A stretch of 6,449 nt of DNA from Solirubrobacterales bacterium (GTDB taxonomy: Bacteria > Actinomycetota > Thermoleophilia > Solirubrobacterales > Solirubrobacteraceae), in assembly GCA_013695395.1 (NCBI GenBank), contig JACDAP010000268.1:1-6449 (forward strand), given 5' to 3'. Positions 1 through 6,016 of this stretch are shown one piece after another. Both the position numbers and the translations under genes were made by a program. The notes under the pieces are model-generated. The model had not been told where the DNA came from and did no database searches. It was given only the letters and a program-made list of their open reading frames with translations. How positions within the stretch are numbered: the first letter of the stretch is position 1; each line of letters begins with the position of its first letter.

Positions 1-997
1 GGCCCTCACCCCGCCCACCCGCGAAGGAGTGCAGACGATCTTCAAGGAGTTCGACAAGGGCTTCGGCGACGGCCCGTCCGGCCGGAGCCTCGACGCCCTC
101 GGCCCGGCGATGCGTCGCATCGATCCGGGCCTCGACTCGCTCCGCGGCGTCAGCCCCGGAGACCTCACCGAGACGATCCGGAGCACCAGTCGCCTGATGG
201 GTGCGCTCGCCAAGAACGAGGTCGACCTCGTCGGCACCGTCGACAACGCCAGCACCACGCTCGGCGTGACCGCAGCGCGGCGCGCGGCGGTCGGCTCGAC
301 GCTCCGGAACGGCGCCGCGACGCTCGACGTGACACGGAAGAGCATGGTGAACATCCGCGGCACGCTCGACGAGCTGGACCCCCGGGCTCAGGAGCTGCGA
401 CCGGGAGCCCGGATCCTCGACGACGCGAGCCGGTCGCTGCGCCCCGCGCTCGCCGAGCTGCGCCCGGCCCTGGCCGACGCCCGCCCCGCGCTCAAGGACC
501 TGCGCCCGGCACTCACGCGCCTGCGCAGCGCCAGCCGGACCGGGGTGCCGTTCATGAAGAACATCTCACCGACCCTCACGCGCATGCAGGACGTGATCCT
601 GCCCGGGCTCGAGAAGAAGGCGCCGCTCACCGGGCTGAAGCTCTACGAGGAGATCGGCCCGGTCGCCTCGTCGGTCAGCTCGAGCGCGTCGCTGTTCGAC
701 GTGTACGGCCATACCCAGCGCTTCCAGGCGATCAACGGGGGCCTGGATTCCCTCGCGGCGCTCCCGTGCTCCGCCGACCTGCTCAAGGGCGGCATCAAGT
801 GCGCGGACCTCAAGGAGGTGCTTGCCGGCGTCCTCGCCGGAGCGCCAGGTGCCAAGGCGACGCCCGCCTCCGGCTCGCGTAGCGCCTCGGCGCCGCGCAG
901 CGGCGGCGGTACCAGCAGCGGGAAGGACGCAGGTCCGGCACAGGTCGGAAAGGGCACCATGTCCCAAATCCAGCGACTCCTGAAGGGCGGTCTCTGA
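1..997 (+). CDS. MCE family protein, C-terminal part (5' end outside window)
   Basis: This is the helical tail and C-terminus of an MCE protein, probably a subunit of an envelope-spanning lipid-transport tube. The frame is open to the window edge: from position 2 the codons read A-L-T-P-P-T-R-E-G before the GTG at 29. That GTG is unlikely to be the start because the purine-rich GAAGGA abuts it with no spacing, and the product would lack the membrane anchor and MCE domain. Numbering from the codon at 29, residues 1-180 are helical, with Leu-Arg-Pro-Ala-Leu heptads at 123-171. A D-V-Y-G-H-T-Q-R motif at 224-231 recurs in the next two genes. There is one Cys pair (C247, C258). Residues about 271-310 form a Gly/Ser/Ala/Pro-rich linker, followed by a short amphipathic end. 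The TGA overlaps the next ATG by one base (TGATG), suggesting translational coupling. Family assignment rests on the tail architecture and the two MCE neighbours, since no MCE domain is visible here. Confidence 0.85.
   Translation, partial: ALTPPTREGVQTIFKEFDKGFGDGPSGRSLDALGPAMRRIDPGLDSLRGVSPGDLTETIRSTSRLMGALAKNEVDLVGTVDNASTTLGVTAARRAAVGSTLRNGAATLDVTRKSMVNIRGTLDELDPRAQELRPGARILDDASRSLRPALAELRPALADARPALKDLRPALTRLRSASRTGVPFMKNISPTLTRMQDVILPGLEKKAPLTGLKLYEEIGPVASSVSSSASLFDVYGHTQRFQAINGGLDSLAALPCSADLLKGGIKCADLKEVLAGVLAGAPGAKATPASGSRSASAPRSGGGTSSGKDAGPAQVGKGTMSQIQRLLKGGL
437..520 (+). repeat. Four tandem 21-bp coding repeats (LRPAL heptads)
   Basis: Four consecutive imperfect 21-base units encode LRPALAE, LRPALAD, ARPALKD and LRPALTR. 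The heptad spacing extends more loosely in both directions: LRPGARI and LDDASRS before, LRSASRT after, covering 395-541. Each unit is exactly seven residues, matching a coiled-coil or helical-bundle period, with a Pro recurring at the third position. The synonymous codons differ between units (for example ccgcgctc against ccggccctg), so this is an old or selected protein repeat rather than a fresh DNA duplication. Confidence 0.85.
982..990 (+). promoter_or_regulatory. Ribosome binding site for the MCE gene at 997
   Basis: The purine-rich stretch GAAGGGCGG lies inside the 3' end of the preceding gene, about 6-10 bases before the ATG at 997. It supports that ATG over the in-frame ATG at 1009, which is preceded only by GCAAGAGC. 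Confidence 0.55.
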
Positions 998-2256
998 TGG
1001 GCAAGAGCATGGAGCGGCTGCTCCTCGAGGCGAGGCGGTCCCTGAAGTCCCTCGGGATGCTCGTCGGCCTCATCCTCGTCGCAGCGATCACCGTCGTGGG
1101 GATCGCGCGCAACATCACCTTCGAACGGCCGTGGGAGAAGTACCGCGAGGTCAACGTCGCCTTCGACGACGTCAAGGGCATCTTCCCGGGCGGCCACCAG
1201 GTGCGCATCCACGGCGTCAAGGTCGGCGTGGTCTCGAAGTCCACCCTCAGGAACGGCCGTCCGGAGCTCACGCTGAAGATCGAGGACAAGTGGGGCCCCG
1301 TCTACAAGGACGCGAAGATCCAGATCCGGCCGGTCACCCCGCTCCAGGATCTCTACGTCAACATCATCGACCGCGGCACCAAGGAGAGCGGCGAGGCGAA
1401 GGAGGAGGACGTGATCGCCAGTGCGAACACGATCACCCCCGTCGACATCTCCCGGGTGCTCAACACCTTCAACGCCCCGACCCGCCAGCGGATGGGCATC
1501 CTGCTCACCGAGATGGGCCGCGGCCTCGACGACGGCGGCGAGAAGCTCAAGCGCTCCTTCGTGACGCTCGCGCCGTTCCTCAACGTCGCCGAGCGCACCA
1601 CCGCGGTGCTCGCGACGCGGAAGGCCGCGGTCAAGCGGGTCGTCACGAACTTCGGAGAGCTCAGCGCCGCGCTGGCCGCACGGGACAAGGACGTCGAGAA
1701 GTTCGTGCAGCAGGGCAACATCGCCCTCGGCGAGCTGGCGCGCAACGACCAGCCGTTGGCCGCCACCCTGACCGGGCTCGACGAGTTGCTGCCCGTGATG
1801 CGCAGCTCCTTCGGGAGCGTGGACCGGCTCACCACCCGGCTCGACCCGGCGCTCGTGAGCCTGAAGCCGGTCGCCGCGAACCTGGAGGACGCCCTCAAGG
1901 GGCTCCAGCAGGTCGGCGACGACGCGCGGCCCGCCTTCTCGGCGCTCCGCCCGGCGGCCCGCTCGCTGCGGACCATGGCGCGGACGCTGCCCTCGACCTC
2001 GAAGGCGCTCCAGACCTCGCTGCAGAACCTGGAATCACAGACACCGCAGTTCGACCGGCTGACCGCTCTGGCCGGGCCCTGCATGCCGGCCACGCTGCGG
2101 TTCTTCGACAACACGCTGTCGGTGTTCAAGTACTCGGACGTCAACGGGACGTTCCCGCGGGGCAACGAGACGGTCGACCTCGATGCAGGCACTGGGCTGC
2201 TCGGAAACCCTGCCTTGAACTTCCGCAAGCTGCCCAACTGCACGGACGGGAAGTAG
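997..2256 (+). CDS. MCE family protein (MlaD-type domain plus helical tail)
   Basis: This is a complete 419-residue MCE protein, probably one subunit of a hetero-oligomeric lipid-transport tube, anchored in the cytoplasmic membrane with its bulk outside. A basic N-terminus (R13, R14, K17) precedes a membrane helix at about residues 19-37. The MCE domain follows at about 48-127, with a recognisable core: GIFPGGHQVRIHGVKVGVV at 61-79 and LQDLYVNIIDRG at 116-127. Residues about 155-350 are helical, with D-P-A-L and R-P-A repeats at 283-330. The C-terminal module carries D-V-N-G-T-F-P-R at 381-388. The only two cysteines (C362, C415) flank this module and could form a disulfide. There is no lipobox. 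The start overlaps the previous stop by one base, and the next gene begins four bases after the TAG. The MCE assignment is secure; the cargo is unknown. Confidence 0.93.
   Translation: MGKSMERLLLEARRSLKSLGMLVGLILVAAITVVGIARNITFERPWEKYREVNVAFDDVKGIFPGGHQVRIHGVKVGVVSKSTLRNGRPELTLKIEDKWGPVYKDAKIQIRPVTPLQDLYVNIIDRGTKESGEAKEEDVIASANTITPVDISRVLNTFNAPTRQRMGILLTEMGRGLDDGGEKLKRSFVTLAPFLNVAERTTAVLATRKAAVKRVVTNFGELSAALAARDKDVEKFVQQGNIALGELARNDQPLAATLTGLDELLPVMRSSFGSVDRLTTRLDPALVSLKPVAANLEDALKGLQQVGDDARPAFSALRPAARSLRTMARTLPSTSKALQTSLQNLESQTPQFDRLTALAGPCMPATLRFFDNTLSVFKYSDVNGTFPRGNETVDLDAGTGLLGNPALNFRKLPNCTDGK
2248..2253 (+). promoter_or_regulatory. Ribosome binding site for the MCE gene at 2261
   Basis: GGGAAG lies seven bases before the ATG at 2261, within the last codons of the preceding gene. 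It is a moderate Shine-Dalgarno match and fits a tightly coupled operon. Confidence 0.5.
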
Positions 2257-2260
2257 AACG

Positions 2261-3589
2261 ATGCGCGTCAACAATCTGCAGCTCAAGATCGCGGCCCTGA
2301 TCGGTTTCACGGCACTGACGATGGTGACCTTCCTCTATCTGTTCACCCAGGCGGGCGGACGGCTCCGCCTGGACGAGCCGTACAACGCGAAGGCGTTGGT
2401 CCCCGAGGCGCTCAACATCGTCAACAACTCGGACGTGCGCTCCGACGGCGTGAAGATCGGCCGCGTGCGCTCGATCGAACCCGCCGGCTCCGACTCGCAG
2501 ATCGGCTTCGAGATCGAGGACAAGGACCAGGACGAGATCTACCGCGACGCGACGATCCGGGTCCGCACCAAGACGCTCGTCGGCGAGAGCTACATCGACA
2601 TCGAGCCCGGGACCAAGAAGGCGGGCATTCTCCCCAGCGGCTCGGTGATCCCGCTCACGTCGGCGAAGGAGGTCGTGCCGCTCGAGCGGATTCTCCAGAC
2701 GCTCGACCCCGCGACTCGCACGCAGGTCCGGCGGAACCTCGACGGCATCGGCAGCGGGTTGCTCGGCAAGGGTGGGGACCTCAACCGCCTCTTCGGTGCA
2801 GCCAAGCCGACGGTCGCCGACGGCGGCAAGCTGATGCGGGTGCTCGCACCTCAGCGGCGTGAGCTGGCCCAACTGGTCGGCAACACCGGGGTCGTGACCG
2901 AGGCGCTCGGTGAGCGCACCGCCTCCTTCCGCTCGCTCGTGGTGGACGCCAAGACGACCGCCGACGCGGTCAACTCGCGCGACCAGAAGCTCGCGGAGTC
3001 GCTTCAGGAGCTCCCCGCCACGCTCGACCGCGCACAGTCCAGCGTAAACGTGCTCGCCAAGTTCTCGAACTCGGCCACCCCGGTCGTCCGGGACCTGAAG
3101 CTCAGCTCACGGGATCTCGCGCCGGCCATCCGCGACCTCGGGCCGGTGGCACGGGACACACGCACGCTCTTCCGAGAGCTCGAGCCGTTCCTGACCAAGG
3201 TCGATCCGCTGCTCAAGGAGATCACGCCGGCGTCGGACAAGCTGCGGACGGTCGTTGCTCCCCTGGACGCGCTGCTGCGCCAGGCCAACCCGGCGCTCGA
3301 CTTCGTCAAGCCGTACAGGAAGGAGTTCGGAGGGTTCTTCGGCAACGTCTCCGCCGCGCTCGGAGCGAAGGACGCCTACGGGAACAAGGGCCGCGTCTTC
3401 GCGATCGTCGGGCCCGACTCGTACACGAACTTCACGAAGGCACAGAAGGACATCGTCGACGCGCTCATCCAGGCGAGCCCGCTCAAGTCGGTGCTCAAGA
3501 CCCAGAAGAACCCATACCCGAAGGCCGGGTCGATCGGCAACGAGAAGCCCTTCGACGGAAGCTACACGCGCGTCGAGGCCGGAAAGTAG
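2261..3589 (+). CDS. MCE family protein (MlaD-type domain plus helical tail)
   Basis: This is a complete 442-residue MCE protein, likely another subunit of the same transport tube. The short N-terminus MRVNNLQLK leads into a membrane helix at about residues 10-29. The MCE domain spans about 38-118, with VRSDGVKIGRV at 59-69 and LVGESYIDIEPG at 106-117, both typical MCE core segments. Residues about 140-350 are helical, with strong amphipathic heptads at 280-345 (recurring D-L-x-P / E-L-E-P steps). The C-terminal module contains D-A-Y-G-N-K-G-R at 371-378, equivalent to the motif in both upstream MCE proteins. Unlike those two it has no cysteine at all, so any disulfide in the tail is absent here. 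The ATG at 2261 is chosen because it immediately precedes the anchor helix and has a ribosome site. The TAG is 12 bases from the next start and in the same reading frame as that gene. Confidence 0.93.
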   Translation: MRVNNLQLKIAALIGFTALTMVTFLYLFTQAGGRLRLDEPYNAKALVPEALNIVNNSDVRSDGVKIGRVRSIEPAGSDSQIGFEIEDKDQDEIYRDATIRVRTKTLVGESYIDIEPGTKKAGILPSGSVIPLTSAKEVVPLERILQTLDPATRTQVRRNLDGIGSGLLGKGGDLNRLFGAAKPTVADGGKLMRVLAPQRRELAQLVGNTGVVTEALGERTASFRSLVVDAKTTADAVNSRDQKLAESLQELPATLDRAQSSVNVLAKFSNSATPVVRDLKLSSRDLAPAIRDLGPVARDTRTLFRELEPFLTKVDPLLKEITPASDKLRTVVAPLDALLRQANPALDFVKPYRKEFGGFFGNVSAALGAKDAYGNKGRVFAIVGPDSYTNFTKAQKDIVDALIQASPLKSVLKTQKNPYPKAGSIGNEKPFDGSYTRVEAGK

Positions 3590-3590
3590 G
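3581..3590 (+). promoter_or_regulatory. Weak ribosome binding site for the RND permease gene
   Basis: GGAAAGTAGG overlaps the stop codon of the MCE gene and ends 11 bases before the GTG at 3602. Both match and spacing are poor. With the GTG start, this suggests the permease is made at a lower level than the MCE subunits, or depends on translational coupling. This is inference. Confidence 0.35.
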
Positions 3591-3601
3591 CTCGCCAGAT
3601 C

Positions 3602-6016
3602 GTGCTCGCTCGCCGGCGCCGGACGCTGGGACTCGCCCTTGGGGTGCTCCTCGTGTCTGCGCTGGCAGCCCTGCAGCTGCGCCCGGCCGCCTCGGAGGAG
3701 CTGCTCGTCGGCGCAGGCACGCCGACCGCCAAAGCCGGTGCCGCGCTCGAGGAGCGCTTTGGGCAGGACCCGATCGTCATCTCGGTGGCGGGGGACCTGC
3801 GTCAGACGCTCTCGCCCGTCGGGCTCAGCGGCCTGCTCCCGCTGGAAGGCAAGCTCGCCAAGCTCGACGGCGTCCAGGCCGTCTACGGGCCCGCGACCTT
3901 CATCAACCAGACGGTGCTGCAGTCAGAGCGGGTCATCGATCAGCAGCTCGGCGACGTCGCCGCGAGCGCCCGCACCGCCGAGGACAAGGCCCGCCAGGGT
4001 GCCCTGGCCGCGGGCAAGAGCGCCCGGAAGGCCGACGCTGCGGCGGTCGCGGCGCGCAAGAAGGTGCTCGGCGAGAAGTCGGCCGAGTACTCCGAGCTCC
4101 TGGTCCGCTTCGGCAGCGTCGGCGCCCCTGCGCTCAGCAACCAGGCCTTCGTCAACACCCTCGTCTTCGGGGCGGGCGTCGAGCCGAAGCAGCGCTTCCG
4201 CTGGCTGTTCCCGGACGCCGAGCACACGCTGGTCCTCGTCCGCCCGAAGGCCGGGGTGGAAGGGGACGCGATGCTCGCGCTCGGTCGCGAGGTGCAGGCG
4301 CTCGCGAGCAAGGCCGCGCTTCCCGACGCGAAGCTCGAGGTCGCCGGGCTCCCGCTGCTGGCTGCGGCGCTCGAGCGCGAGACGCGCGCGGAGGTCTTCC
4401 GCCTCGCGCCGGTGGCGATCGGCGCGATGCTGCTGCTTCTGCTCGTCGTCCTGCGGCGGCGGCGCGGGCGGTTGATCTCGCTCGCGGTCGCACTCGGTGC
4501 GCTGGTTGTGTCCCTGGGGGTGAGCTGGCCGCTCGGGCTCGGTCTCTCGGTGGCGACGGTCGCCGCGCTCCCGGTGATCCTCGGGCTCGGGCTCGACTTC
4601 GCGGTGCAGATGCAGGCCCGCTACTGGCTCGAGCGGAGCCGTGGCCTCGCCCCCGCCGCGGCGGCCGAGGGCGCCCGCCGCGCGCTGGCTCCGACCCTCA
4701 CGCTCGCCTCCGCGGTGATGTCCGTCGGTTTTCTCATGCTCGTCGTCAGCCCGGTACCTCTTCTTGACCGCCTCGGCATCGTGCTCGCGCTCGGCACCGT
4801 CTCCGCCGCCGCGGCCGCGCTGCTCGTCGCCCCCGCGCTGCTCGTGACGCTCGACCGCGGCCTCGTCGCCCCGCTCGCGCTCCCCGCGCCCCGGCGGCTG
4901 ACCCGGATCGCCCTCTCGCCCGCGGTCGTGATCCTCGCGGTCGGCCTTGCCGTGGTCGGCCTGGCCGCCAGTGGGCGCGTTCAGATGCAGTCCGACCTCA
5001 CCGCGCTCTCGCCCTCCGGGCTGCCGGAGCTCAAGGCGGTCGAGGCCGTGCAGCGCGAGATCGGGACGAGCGGGCAGATCAGCGTCGCCGTCGCCGCCGC
5101 CGACGTCACCGACCCGGCGACGATCGCCTGGGTCGATGAGTTCGGGCAGGCCGCGCAGAAGGCCGAGCCCCGGCTGCGGCCCGGGCCGAACCTCGCCGAC
5201 CTCGTCACCGGCGGGGTGACCGGGACGGAGGTCACCCGGCGTGACGTCGACGGGATGCTGGGCCTGCTCCCGCAGTACTTTCTGGACGCGGTGCTGAGCA
5301 AGGATCGCAAGCTGGCGGAACTCACCTACAGCATCCCGTTCGTCCCGGTCGCCGAGCAGGGCACAATCGTCCGCCGCCTGGAGGCCTCCTTCGGCGAGGT
5401 CCCGCCCGGCGTCCGCGTGACGACGACCGGGCTGGTGGTCGAGAGCGCCGCGAGCGCGCGGTCGCTCGATGCGTCACGGCCCAACCTGCTCCTCCTGGCT
5501 GCCGCGATCGTCTCGCTGCTGCTCTGGCTGCGCTGGCGCAGTCTCAGCCGCGTGGCGGTCGTGCTCGGGCCCGCTCTTCTGGCCGCCGGGCTCTCCGGGC
5601 TCGTGCTCGCGGCCTCGGGCATCACCCTCTCTCCGCTCGGTGCGGCGCTGGAGCCGCTCGTGCTCGCCATCGGTCTCGAGTTCGGGATGCTGCTCGATAT
5701 GAGCTTTCGGCAGGCGCGACGTGGGGGGGACTCCCCGGCCCGCGCACGCTTGGTCGCCACGCGTGACATCGGCGGCGCCGTCGGGCTCTCGGCTGCGACC
5801 GTCGCGATCGGCTTCGCGGTGCTCGCCACGAGCCGCCTGCCGCTGCTGGCCCAGCTCGGCTGGCTCGTGGCCCTCGAGCTCTTGGTCTGCGTGGCCGTGG
5901 CGCTGATCGTCGTGCCACTCGCCGCGGAGTGGCGCGCCATGCCCGCCGGCCCGCCGCGAGCCCGCCCTCGCCTACCCCTGCTGTACATGCTGCGACCGAG
6001 GAGAAGCGCACGATGA
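3602..6016 (+). CDS. RND/MMPL family transporter permease, MCE-operon associated
   Basis: This 804-residue permease has the two-fold RND/MMPL layout. TM1 (about 9-27) is followed by extracytoplasmic loop 1 (28-264) and TM2-TM6 (265-415). TM7 (437-456) is followed by loop 2 (457-625) and TM8-TM12 (627-772), then a basic Pro/Arg tail. Such proteins export lipids or hydrophobic compounds using the proton gradient. The TM4 signature GLGLDFAVQMQARY (328-341) carries D332; the TM10 counterpart AIGLEFGMLLDMSF (689-702) has E693 instead, plus D699. The loops begin alike (A-L-E-E-R-F-G and V-Q-R-E-I-G, each followed by a beta strand), showing the internal duplication. Loop 1 is about 67 residues longer, mainly from a charged Ala/Lys/Arg helix at about 105-168. 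The GTG at 3602 is the only start that keeps the basic N-terminus, and an in-frame TAG at 3587 bars an earlier one. HpnN-like or MmpL-like subfamily is unresolved. Confidence 0.88.
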   Translation: MLARRRRTLGLALGVLLVSALAALQLRPAASEELLVGAGTPTAKAGAALEERFGQDPIVISVAGDLRQTLSPVGLSGLLPLEGKLAKLDGVQAVYGPATFINQTVLQSERVIDQQLGDVAASARTAEDKARQGALAAGKSARKADAAAVAARKKVLGEKSAEYSELLVRFGSVGAPALSNQAFVNTLVFGAGVEPKQRFRWLFPDAEHTLVLVRPKAGVEGDAMLALGREVQALASKAALPDAKLEVAGLPLLAAALERETRAEVFRLAPVAIGAMLLLLLVVLRRRRGRLISLAVALGALVVSLGVSWPLGLGLSVATVAALPVILGLGLDFAVQMQARYWLERSRGLAPAAAAEGARRALAPTLTLASAVMSVGFLMLVVSPVPLLDRLGIVLALGTVSAAAAALLVAPALLVTLDRGLVAPLALPAPRRLTRIALSPAVVILAVGLAVVGLAASGRVQMQSDLTALSPSGLPELKAVEAVQREIGTSGQISVAVAAADVTDPATIAWVDEFGQAAQKAEPRLRPGPNLADLVTGGVTGTEVTRRDVDGMLGLLPQYFLDAVLSKDRKLAELTYSIPFVPVAEQGTIVRRLEASFGEVPPGVRVTTTGLVVESAASARSLDASRPNLLLLAAAIVSLLLWLRWRSLSRVAVVLGPALLAAGLSGLVLAASGITLSPLGAALEPLVLAIGLEFGMLLDMSFRQARRGGDSPARARLVATRDIGGAVGLSAATVAIGFAVLATSRLPLLAQLGWLVALELLVCVAVALIVVPLAAEWRAMPAGPPRARPRLPLLYMLRPRRSAR
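5998..6003 (+). promoter_or_regulatory. Ribosome binding site for the membrane protein gene at 6013
   Basis: GAGGAG, nine bases before the ATG at 6013, is the best Shine-Dalgarno match in the window. It lies inside the last codons of the permease gene and fixes the start of the downstream gene despite the four-base ATGA overlap. Confidence 0.75.

Noticed and set aside
29..31. GTG at 29 as the true start of the first gene
   Set aside because: The frame is open upstream, the purine run directly touches the GTG, and the product would lack the anchor and MCE domain that its neighbours have. It is better read as an internal Val codon.
1353..2243. Antisense open frames of up to 296 codons, here and at 2141-2872, 5326-5988 and 5622-6419
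   Set aside because: All lie opposite strong coding regions, have Ser/Arg/Ala-rich products without recognisable motifs, and arise from the scarcity of stops in GC-rich DNA.
1131..2300. Long + strand open frame of 389 codons inside the MCE gene
   Set aside because: It is a shifted-frame shadow of 997-2256. The product is dominated by Arg, Gly, Ala and Pro as expected from GC-rich codons read out of frame, with no domain or ribosome site.
2261..2350. Lipoprotein signal (lipobox) on an MCE subunit, as in some MceE-type proteins
   Set aside because: Neither complete MCE protein has a Cys after its N-terminal helix, and the gene at 2261 has no cysteine at all.
3255..4475. Long + strand open frame of 406 codons spanning the MCE/permease junction
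   Set aside because: It overlaps two well-supported genes and gives a Ser/Arg/Pro-rich sequence of low complexity, a typical out-of-frame artefact of high GC.
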